Shown here piece after piece: positions 23,412 to 33,464 of a DNA stretch of 64,000 bases. The position numbers and the translations under genes are program-made. The stretch covers positions 65,233 through 129,232 of the forward strand of contig ML769516.1 in NCBI GenBank assembly GCA_009733575.1, written 5' to 3'. The notes under the pieces were generated by a model. It was given only the letters and a program-made list of their open reading frames with translations. It was not told the DNA's origin and did not search any database. Source of the DNA: Gymnopus androsaceus JB14 (taxonomy: Eukaryota; Basidiomycota; Agaricomycetes; Agaricales; Omphalotaceae). How positions within the stretch are numbered: position 1 is the stretch's first letter; every line of letters begins with the position of its first letter.

Positions 23412-25072
23412 ATGTCATCCGCCCAACTACCTTTCAAAATCTCTATTCCAGAATCCAAGCTAGACACCCTCCGTCAAAAACTCGATCTAGTCTCGTTTCC
23501 CGACGAATTGGAAGGCGCTGGTTGGGATTATGGCGTCCCTTTGGCAGATATTAAGCGGCTAGTCGCTCGCTGGAAAGACGGGTACAATTGGAGAGCAGAA
23601 GAAGCCAAGTTGAATGAAGAACTTCCTCAGTTCACTAGGGACATTGACGTGCATGGGTTTGGGACAATGAACATTCATTATGTTCACAAGAAGAGCCAAG
23701 TGGCGAATGCAATTCCGCTGTTGTTCATTCATGGATGTAAGTTGTTTGTGCACTCGCGGGACTTATTGACTCCAACTGTCTTTACAGGGCCCGGAAGCTT
23801 CATCGAAGTTCGGAAAATCCTACCACTTCTCGTTCAATCTTCACCGAATTCGAAATTTCCTAGTTTTCATGTCGTGGCGTTTAGTTTACCTGGTTATGGT
23901 TTCTCGGAAGGTGCTCATAAACGCGGATTTGCCGCTGATCAATACGCGGAGGTAAGTTCTACTAGATACGGACTCTTGCCATATACTCAGAACTCGAGAT
24001 CGTTCATACGGTATTTAGGTCGGTCATAAACTAATGCTTGCTTTGGGTTACGATGAATACGGTTGGTTTCATTTGATTCCATCGTGATTTAATCCCAATT
24101 TATCTCTCTCTCTAGTCACCCAAGGAGGAGACTGGGGATTTCTCGTCAGTTCTTTTGCTTTCTTCACAAGACGAGATCAGCTCGAGATTCTAATCCGCAA
24201 CTTGAACGGATAGATAACACGTACTATCGCCCAGAAATATGGTGGAAAGCATAGTAAAGCCTGGCACACAAACTTTCCTACGTACGATCTCTTCGTTACG
24301 GTCAATCGATTCGCGTCCAAACTAACGATTTTCATTACGGTAGCGCTTCTCCCCTTCAATTCCGGTTGAACCCGATCCTCTATATTCAACATCTACTCAC
24401 ACCGTATACTGCTGCTGAAAAAGCAGGGTTGAAACGAACAGAGTCGTTCGATAAGGAAGGCCGAGCCTATTTCATGGAACAAGCCACAAAGCCTCAGACG
24501 CTAGGATACTCGCTTGTTGAACCCGTTGCGCTTCTTGCCTGGATCTATGAAAAGCTCGTTCAGTGGACTGATGGTTATCCTTGGACTGACGATGAAGGTA
24601 AGTAAATTATAACCAAAGTGGAAGTTGTCTGTACTGATGTCTGTCCCGCATAGTTTTAACATGGATAATGATATATTACTTCTCCCGTGCTGGCCCCGCT
24701 GCGTCGGTACGAATCTACTATGAGGTCACACATTCTATAGGTATAGCTCAGTCCCCGACTCTAAAACCAACCATTCCATTGGGTGTATCTCATTTTCCGA
24801 AGGAGCTTCGCATCACTCCCAGAAAGTATGTTTGCTTTTTTAATCCGAATCTCAAGGCCAAATACTCATTCACCATGACTGCCACTGTTAGATTCGTCCA
24901 CAACACCGGTAATCTCGTGTTCGAAGCAGAACATCCTATTGGCGGTCATTTCGCTGCTCACGAACGTCCGGAAGAGTTGGTTGGTGACTTGAGGAAGATG
25001 TTCGGGAAGCACGGGGCTGCGTTTGGGGTTGTACGAGGTAAAAATGGGTATGAAAGGAAAGCGAAATTGTAG
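23412..25072 (+). CDS. Epoxide hydrolase (alpha/beta hydrolase with EHN domain), intact copy 2
   Basis: About 400 residues after splicing. The N-terminal EHN domain ([29 protein letters not shown]) covers roughly residues 1-110, followed by the HG-x-P oxyanion segment (FIHGCPGSFIEV after an intron). The nucleophile elbow reads VTQGGDWGF, with the catalytic Asp, near 24115-24145. A cap segment is near 24380-24600 and the catalytic His is in [14 protein letters not shown] near 24940-24980. The family opens epoxides to diols by an Asp ester intermediate, in detoxification or in secondary metabolism. The start is the ATG at 23412, in the same CACCATGTCATCC context as copy 1. The intron after GFL begins GTCAGT and ends in GGATAG, restoring [22 protein letters not shown]. 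No frame break was found. Confidence 0.87.
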
Positions 25073-25149
25073 TAGTGTAAGTGTCAGTGTAAAATCTAAT
25101 CAGCAGTACAACGCGAGAGAATGAATGCAGATTGTGCTTTGTGTATCTC

Positions 25150-25833
25150 GTGATAACATACGAACTTCTTCAAGTTCTTGTGGCTCTTTTACCATGCCTG
25201 ACCTCGCTCGCTGAGACACCTCAAGGTGGAACACAAGCGTCGAAGGTCATGGCTGTTTTGATGGTACTAGAAATCTATGGGTATTTTCTCTCTTAATATC
25301 CTAACCTTGCCACAGGCCATGACGCTGGGCATGAAGCCGTTGATTTTGTCAAGAATACCATACCCTTACCAGAGACTATCAAGCAGTACATACTAAGTGC
25401 AGGATCATGCACTAATGAGCAAGAGCCGCACCGTGACTGGATACGTGTAGAGCATCCTAATGAGGGCGAAGCCTACGTCGAGATACGTGTTCTGAGTTTG
25501 ATTACTGTCACTCAAGGTACACTCTCCCTCCCCTCGTAACATTTAGCCTAATAACTACTATGTTATGTAGCCCTCGGAGATGTGGTATTCAAGCTTCCCT
25601 CAATATACACTAAATGTATACTGGCTCCCGCAGATCGTTCCTTTCACGAAAACTATGGATTGGAAACAGTGTATGACAAGAAACAAAACACCACCTTACG
25701 TCTCTCATCTGGCACTGCCGTTGTGGCCATAGTTAATCTGTCCACTCTCATAAACCCGACATTATATTATGCTCAGACGGTCTTATCGAACTTCATTCAC
25801 GGGCAGGCTGTGACTGCTAGGAAATGTACCTAA
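25150..25833 (+). CDS. Unrecognised protein, probably secreted, incomplete model
   Basis: Two exons join cleanly: one near 25319-25516 with the segments HDAGHEAVDFVKNTIPLP and WIRVEHPNEGEAYVEI, then after a GTACAC..TAG intron a second at 25570-25833 with GDVVFKLPSIYTKCILAP and NLSTLINPTLYYAQ, ending ARKCT. A hydrophobic stretch coded upstream (VLVALLPCLTSLAE, near 25178-25220) could be a signal peptide, but its phase does not meet the next exon and it has no in-frame ATG nearby. I do not recognise the family. A start exon may lie elsewhere or a one-base error may be present. Confidence 0.42.
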
Positions 25834-26078
25834 GATGTTGATAACCTCTCGTAAGATCTTCTTTGGGATGCTATTGGAGACGAGGAGCATGTTTCTGCTA
25901 TGTGGCCCAAAGGCAGGAGGGTCGATGATACCACTGTGCTCGTCTGCCAGCTGTAGTTGCGTCAGCAATCCATCCAACATCTGGTCAAGAGTCTGCGGAG
26001 GTGGCGGAATAGAACGTGAGTGCAATACATCACTTCAAACAGCGCCTATATGAAATTGCTCGTTTCACTCCTTCCGCC
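25834..26078. other. Short spacer before archaemetzincin
   Basis: Contains overlapping frames on both strands (25783-26025 minus) without motif. The frame of the next gene stays open back to 26016 but without an ATG before 26079. Confidence 0.3.
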
Positions 26079-27471
26079 ATGACCTCCACTACAAACGTCT
26101 GCCCTCATTCAAACTTGACCTTGGAACCTTCCGTGCATGCTTCTACAGCTGGATTTCAGTGGAGCAGTGCTCAGAAACGTGCAGCAGCAGTCACTTCTCA
26201 AGGGAAAGTAGTCTCTTCTTCTTCTAATCCCTCTGTAATCGTTCCGTCTCCGACGTCATTTCCAGGGCCTCTGGTCCTCCCTGAAGATGACCTTGCGCTA
26301 GATCCCAAATATCCTGCGCAGAGCTTACGCGCTTGGGTTAGGCTGAAAGAGCGCAACAAGGTCACTGAACAGAGGAAGACGATCTATGTAGCAGATCCGC
26401 CTGAGGTCAATATTGACAGCATTCGCTCCTGGTCTCAACCAATGAAGGAATCCGTGACACCCGAGCCTCAAACTCAGGAAGTCATTGATTACCTTGCTGC
26501 ATTTTATCATGGTATTCCCGTCAAGAAACTGCCTATAAAACTCGCGTACACAAACTGGGACACACCATCGAAATCCAAATCGAAAAACCCTCGTCATATA
26601 GGGCTTGACATCGGTACCGAATGTGTCGGTATACGCACTCGGGCTTCTAGAGATCTCTTTTCTCAACAGCTAAATCTTGATGACCTGCTAGACGGTGCGA
26701 TTTCCCTCCTACCAGACGACGCGTACGCCCTCCTGCTCCTCGTCTCACATGACATATATGAGAACGAGGAAGATGATTTCGCTTGTGGGCGCGCATACGG
26801 AGGTAGCCGTGTCGCTGTCGTCAGCACTGCGCGGTACAATCCCGTTCTGGATATCGAACAGAATGTGGAGAGGGAACATGCATGGCCTGCATCGCATTGC
26901 GAGGCCTATGTCCAGTCGTGTTGTACTGACTCCGAAGCGGAATCGTCTTCGACGAGAAAGAAGCGAAAGATTCAGAAAACGGTTGAACATGCCGTGTCTG
27001 GTGGTGCATCAGACTTGGACGACGATCGATCTGGTCCTGTCTATGCAGCACTGGCCGCCCAACGTGCTCTGCCTTCACTCAAGGGTTCGCTGTCCTCGAA
27101 TGCTCTCTCTGGATTATGGCTTGCTCGAGTCTGTCGCACAGCAAGTCATGAACTCGGACATTGCTTCGGGATAGATCATTGCGTGTATGTGCTACTGTAT
27201 ACCTCTAGCTGCTGTACTAGTAATAACCGTTCATTTTTTTTCTAGCTACTACGCATGCGCAATGCAAGGCACAGCGTCATTGGCCGAAGACGCTCGCCAA
27301 CCACCTTATATCTGCCCAGTGGATTTAGCCAAAGTGCTGCAATGCAGTAATACTACAGCAGAGGCGCGGTATAGAACACTGTTGGACTTTTGTGAACGAG
27401 AAAGACTCCAAGATGTGCATCATTTTGCTGCCTTTGCGGCATGGATTCGGAGCACACTTGAGTCGGGATGA
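26079..27471 (+). CDS. Archaemetzincin-like metalloprotease (AMZ family)
   Basis: Two exons (26079-27184 and 27246-27471) give 443 residues with no break. The zinc signature HELGHCFGIDHC, near residues 361-372, is the archaemetzincin form HExxHxxGxxHC, and is followed by four- and two-Cys motifs (CAMQG; ICPVDLAKVLQC) typical of the family, whose extra cysteines bind a second zinc. The intron splits the motif just after HC (GTATGT at 27185, TTCTAG ending at 27245), giving VYYACAMQG. The N-terminal half includes CPHSNLTLEPSVHAST and a Pro/Ser-rich linker. A Lys/Arg-rich insertion (RKKRKIQKTVE, near residue 310) is unusual. Human AMZ1/2 are aminopeptidases in vitro; the physiological substrate is unknown. 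Confidence 0.9.
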
Positions 27472-27615
27472 GAAGAGCGCTTGGTAGTAGTATTACTTCA
27501 ACATGTAGAGGTACAAAAGTGATGGAAAATAAGGACTCCAACTCGAAGAATCAGCATGTATATGATAATGGTTGATAAAGATAAATACTCATTCATGAAC
27601 ATTGAAATTTAAAAA

Positions 27616-29472
27616 TCAAGGAGAGTTGGTGTTGATAGCAGTAACCATAACATCAAGAGCTGCAAGTTGACCCCAAGTGGTGAAAGCTTGCGGAGGTCCT
27701 TCCCAAGAAGAAGAGTATGATGTTCCATTGTCGGCTAGCTCTAGGAGAGCATTGTACTGTAAAAGAAAGTGTTAGTTGATGACTACAGCGACAAGGATTA
27801 CTGTACCTGGACATCATTATAACTGTGGATAAGAATTTGAAGATCGCTGCTATCAGTGCGGACGGAGACTTCGTCGAGGCCTCGGATGAATACCGCTTAA
27901 AGCCTACAGCGTCGTTATTGGCCGTCGGACTTGCGCCTTCAGTTATAATTCCATCGCTGCCCTCCCAAACAGTAGATTTAATAGCAGCAGCAGCGATATC
28001 TGTCATTCTATAATATAACAGTATTAGCAATCGACAGTTACCCACCGTTAAGGCTAAAGACTAAACGAAGGTCTTTACTTACAAAGTCGTCCAAGAATCA
28101 TCTCCAGTCACATCAGCTAAGACAGCTAACCCTTCAAGGTATTTCCCAGAATTATACGTGAATAGCTCGGTGGAAGGGGATCGGGTGCATGCTTCGCCGT
28201 CAACAGTGTCGAGGACGATGCCATCAGGGTTGATCTGGAGGTTCTGGATCCACTGGGCGCTGAGGATCGATGCGTTGGTGTATGTGTCGTTACCGGTGGT
28301 TTCAGCGAGAAATGCAGAAAGCCTTGGTTATTTTAGCGATCAGTCAGTACGATACGCCGGACACTGGACAGTCTGGAGAACATACGTCACGTAGAGTCTG
28401 GTAAGTAATCAGCGCGCGAGCCTACTAGTGGACGATTCGTGGTACTTACCCAGTCGTGATGGAGTTGATGGCAGTACCGTCTGCCGTGGGTTGCTATATT
28501 TAACCAAGAAGCATTGTTTAGCTTACAGCCACGTATGTACTAGTTTTTGCGTACGAACCCAAAACACTCCACCTGCCATCGATTCTCCAAAGCATGTACC
28601 AGCTATGGGAAAGTCCTTGTTTGGCTGGGTCCCAGAGGCTGCATCTGCAACAGACACGACGCTTGAAAAAGACAAAGAGGCGAGAATCAGATGGTGCGGT
28701 AAAAAAAAAAACGTTATTGCCCTTACTATTCCGAAACATGAGTCCAAGTCGCAGTGGCCATCGACAGAGCGTCTTCATTCTGAGTTGCAGTTCAAGATTT
28801 AGTCAGGCATTGGATGTAGAAGTAGGCGGTCTTACTCCGTAAGCTCTGAAAGCGTAATAAGCAGCTGTTGCCCACCACCTTGAAGTTTTCTTTAGTACAC
28901 CAGAACATCATCATCATGATATGGAAGCGGACTACGCACATGGCATCATCGTTGAACTAAAGTCGGTGTTAGGCAAATATCAGAGATCAATTCACTGAAT
29001 AAATCTCGTGAAACTCACTCCAAACTGGTCGAAATCCGTGAATAGGCTGAAAGCTGTGGTAAGTCCGTCGATAACCACATCCTCATACTCCGTCGTTCCA
29101 GCGAGATGGTCAAAGTTGGCCATTGCGGAGAAGACATTTCCTGCTTGCCAGTATCCGATACCTAATCAATCATTGCATGCCATTAATTTCAGTGGCTGTT
29201 TACTATCAGCAAATGACTCACCATTGAATGAGGCATCTGATGCGTCGAGTTGAGGTAGGATGGTATTGATTGTGTCCTCGGCAATTGAGATGCGTTCAGC
29301 TAGTAGACGGGAATTGTTGAAATCCTGAAACCAGTGATCACTGAGCCTTCAAAAATTCCATGAAGAATGAGTTAACCCGCTTTGTACTCACCCTCCATGT
29401 CAATGGTACACCTAGGTCTTGCGCAAAAATCAGACTGGGGAGTAGGACAATGAAAAGTGCTAGGAGGGCCAT
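27616..29472 (-). CDS. GH76 alpha-1,6-mannanase
   Basis: A secreted enzyme for mannan of the cell wall. A signal peptide, MALLALFIVLLPSLIFAQ, starts at 29472. In order after splicing come GIGYWQAGNVFSAMANFD, then FNDDAMWWATAAYYAF, coded at 28957-28870 across an intron with a GTGCGT donor; its adjacent Asp pair is the catalytic pair of family GH76. Then come VSVADAASGTQPNKDFP and the conserved MAGGVFW near 28540-28590, followed by FLAETTGNDTYT and YNSGKYLEGLAVLADVTGDD. The protein ends AINTNSP at 27616. At least nine short introns are needed and the frame stays open. Members cleave alpha-1,6-mannose backbones of fungal mannan; the lack of a visible C-terminal anchor suggests release to the outside. 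Confidence 0.88.
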
Positions 29473-29520
29473 CGATTGGGTTACGGTAGGTAGGAGAGTT
29501 GGTGTGGAGCCCTCATGGAC

Positions 29521-29528
29521 CTTTTATA
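29521..29528 (-). promoter_or_regulatory. TATA box of the GH76 gene
   Basis: TATAAAAG on the minus strand lies about 49 bases before the start codon at 29472. Confidence 0.5.
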
Positions 29529-29529
29529 C

Positions 29530-30083
29530 TGGTAGCTCAGAGTCTCGTCTGAAGGAATGGTCACCGGTGTTTCACAATAACAATGTCTCTGGGTGACTTC
29601 ACAGCAGTGCATATGGATTAATTTTCAGACGACCAGCTACGCAGGATAATTCAATTAGTATGACGATTGAAGGAACAATCAGGTTGCCTGCTGACCATTA
29701 CGACTTACCCAAGTTCATCCGACCTTCAAATTAATCTTCAACTCGAGGGTGGCGTGTTAGGAGAAGTTTGCAGCATATGATTCGACGAGCCTTCGAGGAG
29801 CATGCGTAAGGTGAACGTTAACATCCGAGGACGGAGGCCCCGAGTTTCAGATTTCGAATCGAGCGCGGGATTTACGGTCTAATGAAGTGAGCCCATCATA
29901 AGCAACTGTAAAGGAGCGGGATGCAAGCGGGATGAGCTATTTCACGACGATGGTGGGAGCTGATGGGAGATCTAGAAAAGGTCTCGTCCGTCGAAGTCCG
30001 TCGGGTCACGCTACTGTCAGGCTCGGAGAAAGCCGGTTTGTCGGCGTCTTCGTTGTCTTTAAACTTTCTCGAATTGGTGACAA
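29530..30083. other. Intergenic stretch between GH76 and DUF6534 genes, left part
   Basis: No gene recognised. Overlapping plus frames at 29932-30177 run into the inverted-repeat element and are not coding. Confidence 0.35.
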
Positions 30084-30231
30084 CTGTTCCAAAAAACCTA
30101 GGCCACTTCAGAAAATTGTTTACATACGGCTCCCTATTGAGTTACTACTCCGTTTGATTCAGCCCCACCAGAATTGAATGTCTTGTGTCACTGCAGCAAA
30201 ATTACGAAGTGGCCTAGGTTTTTTGGAACAG
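30084..30231. mobile_element. Small MITE-like element, 148 bp, perfect 26-bp terminal inverted repeats
   Basis: The left end begins CTGTTCCAAAAAACCTAGGC and continues CACTTC; the right end is its exact reverse complement, ending at 30231. The 96 bases between hold no open frame. No clear target-site duplication was found. RNA from this segment would fold into a long hairpin. The perfect ends suggest recent insertion or maintained pairing. Confidence 0.65.
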
Positions 30232-30704
30232 CTGGAAAGAATCAGAAAGATGTCGACCTCCCCAAACTCAAGTAGCCGATTGGCTTTGGCATCTTCCACC
30301 AAAAATAGATGAACCGAGATGTGAGTCGATATTGATAATTGCGATCCAAGCTCAGTTTCTGTTTTCAGGTGGTATAAGCTCGTTATATAGGCCTACATCA
30401 TGGTCATGGCATCTCACTCCAGCTCTATAAAGCTGACGACCATGATTTTTTACTCTATTCGAATTTCGGAGTCTGTACTTGACCAACAATCGCCTGACTG
30501 TTGATCATCTCACCGCCCTACGCGAACAAAATTCTTGAAAGTGTGCTTCAATCATCGGTGATGAACAAAAAAATGCTTTCAGATAAATCAACCTCAGCTT
30601 GCTTCTGAGTGCCCCCGTTTGCTCGGTGGTGTACCACCCTCAGTCAGTCTTTTGATTAGTCCTTTGATTCCTTTCTTTTCTCGATTCGCATTCGTTTAGT
30701 CTTG
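30232..30704. other. Upstream region of the DUF6534 gene
   Basis: No gene seen. A short inverted repeat (ACCATGA / TCATGGT region around 30395-30450) is visible, of uncertain meaning. Confidence 0.3.
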
Positions 30705-32969
30705 ATGTCCGGGTCGTCATTTCATGTCTTTTTAAACGAAACTTTGGGTGCAGCTTTTATAGGATTCGCAATATCCTGTGTGTGAGTATTATTTCACCTC
30801 AATCATTTTAAGCTTTATATGTTTTGTAGCGTTCTTGGTGTTCTGCTATCCCAAATTGCCCACTACTTGTTGCGTTATCCAAAGGATAGACTCATCAACA
30901 AGGCGCTGGTAATAATAATCCCCGATATGCTATTGCTTACATGTTTTTGACTTGTACTTTTCGTCAGGTTGTAGTAATACTGTGAGTCTCTTCACGATCT
31001 CGAGATATCAACTGACGGGTTTTTCCAGGTTGCTCGAATTAGGGCACCAAGCCCTCATCGCACATGCGTTGTACTACTATAATATCATGTCAGTCTTTGA
31101 GTTCGCTGATGAGAACGATCTTTTTTGCTCAAGAACGTTGATCTCTAGCAACTATGCCACCCCGGGAGCGCTGAATAAGTGAGTTTCGGTCTTATGATGA
31201 CTTTTATGCGGTCTCTTACCATTTTTTACACTCCAGGCCCCGAGGAAACCGTTATCTGGTAAATTGAAATTATCGATTCAATGGTCGAAGCTGGCTAAGC
31301 ATTCCTTCTCGAAACTCCTAGGTCAATAATTGTGAGTTTCGCATAAATCCACTCGTTGTATTCCACTACTTAAAACCATCTCAAAAGGCGCAACAAGCTG
31401 TCGGAGTGAGCAGTAGTGGACATTCAAACAAAAATAATAATCATTGACAGAGTTGAAATCAGGCTATTACTGGATTCATCGTGAAGATGTGAGTCGAAGA
31501 ACGTATAATCCTGACCTGCTTAACTGAATTTCATGTTGCAGGTGCTTTTCTGCTCGGGTTTGGAGATGTGGGTGGAGTTTTTTCACTGGATTTCAGAGCG
31601 CTCATATTTTATCCAGTCAGTCAGCACGATATCATTGTCACTGGAATCCTGGTCTGTGTCACTAAATCGAGTCGTCTTACATGCATCCAACTGAACACCT
31701 CATATTCCTAGGCTACTCTGAGTATCACAGAGCTCGGTGAGTCATCTTGTCAATATCCATATTAACCAAACCGCTCAATCTGCTCGCCACAGGTCTCTCA
31801 ATAGGTAAAAGAATCTCCATATTGTCTTGATCTTATCGCTGATGGAAAATTATATCTCAGCGTTTACTTATAAGAGGTATATTCATTGACGTTCTGGCTG
31901 AAATTGCGCTGACACATATCCCGACATAGCTTCAAGTTCGACCAGTTCCGATTCCTACCTCAAATCAAGGTAGGTGCTCCTGTTCATCCCATGCAACAAA
32001 GACCAATATCTCGTTTAGACTCTGGGAAGCTTTGCCTTGGGCTGCGGTGCAGTAACTGACTTGCTTCTGGCGGCGTCTCTATCTTTTTATCTGCACAGAC
32101 TTCGATCCAAACAACACATGTGAGTTGTTGGCTGCATGTTCATTGAAATTGAACACTGACAACGGTGTAAGGTATACTGAGGATGCGGATAGTCTAATCA
32201 CGAAGCTGAGTATCTATGCAGTTAGTACTGGCATGATGACAGGGTGAGTCGCCGCCCTTCCTTCTTAGCTTTTGCAAAATTTCTCATGATAGCATACAGT
32301 GCAGTTGGACTTGCTACTCTTCTTTGCGTGAGCCGCAGTCATACATTCGCTATCCTTTTCTCATATCGGAATTCTGCTAGTATTATTTGATGCCCTTGAA
32401 TTTCATATTCATCGCCGTGTTCTTCCTACTCGGTAAATGTAGGTCCATGTTGACCCTACTATCATTTTTTTTCGGTCTAATTGTTGTATCCTTGCAGTGT
32501 ATGGCGTTTCTCTACTTGCTGCGTGAGTTTTTATCATGTCCGATGATTTTCAGTCTTCTCACAAGAGAGAACGCATAGGTTAAATACCCGCCAGCACGTC
32601 GAGACCAATAGCACCTACCGTAGCAATGGCCATAGTCAACAAATCGACGAAACAGATCTAGACTCCCTTACTTCCTTGCCATTACGGAACTTGAAGCGAC
32701 CAGCTCCAGGTTCATACTCCCGGCATCGAGTCGCCTCTTCAAAGGCAAGCAGTATCCGTACCAGCAGGCCATCCATCCGTCGAATAGATCAAAACCTCTC
32801 GTCGACCCAGTTCGAAAGTGATCTCAGTCTTGAACCTGGACCGTCTGGATCCAATCTGCAATTGCCTATCATTCGGATACCAGATATGTTGACCTATCCA
32901 CAAAACGCCCAGAGTTGGGTTGATGATGCTGAGGCGAATCTGAGCCGATTCTCTCATCTGACGGAATGA
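30705..32969 (+). CDS. DUF6534 multi-pass membrane protein
   Basis: Many short exons join into an integral membrane protein of the DUF6534 family, common in Agaricomycetes. It starts MSGSSFHVFLNETLGAAFIG; then a helix with the YLLRYPKDRLINKALV loop and LELGHQALIAHALYYYNIM. The middle helices include GSFALGCGAVTDLLLAASLSF. The family-typical loop TEDADSLITKLSIYAVSTG leads to the last helices, where C-YYLMPLNFIFIAVFFLLGK and LYGVSLLAALNTRQHVE are each restored only by splicing around 32330-32580. The C-tail of about 110 residues is hydrophilic, with Ser/Arg/Pro. Function is unknown; topology resembles seven-helix receptors but no ligand is known. No frame break was found in the exons checked. 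Confidence 0.8.
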
Positions 32970-33464
32970 CCAGGTGGACTGTTTGTAGTATAGCTTTTGG
33001 ACATTATGTATCAGTCGAGGAATTCTAACTTATTCATGACCATCCACGGAATATCGACCCTATTTTATATATATATTCTCACCACCTTGACCTCGTCCAG
33101 AGGCGATGACTCAATTTACAACGTGAAAGAGGAAATCTATCTTATTCCTACATCTTTACTTTGCACAATACGTGTATAGAATGTAGTATGTCAGTTACAG
33201 TATTACAAGGTCATTACAGGTCGTATAGCGATAAAAGAGCGTCGTGAAGAAAAACAATACGAAGGGGTTTAACATAACGAGAGTGAAGAAACCCGTAAGA
33301 AGTGGGTCTCGCTAATGCATATCTAAATGAAGTAAAAACATAGAGATAAACATAAGAAAGGAATTACGAATGAGGCGAGTTAAGTATACGACCTGTCGAA
33401 GTATATCCAGATTTTGTTTCAATGAGAAAGGAGAAAACATAATGAAAGAACAAGTAAAAACCTT
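32970..33464. other. Spacer between convergent DUF6534 and mitofusin genes
   Basis: AT-rich, with no gene. It probably holds the 3' untranslated regions of both convergent genes. Confidence 0.35.

Noticed and set aside
26325..27078. Minus-strand frames under the archaemetzincin gene
   Set aside because: Antisense shadows of a gene with clear zinc motif.
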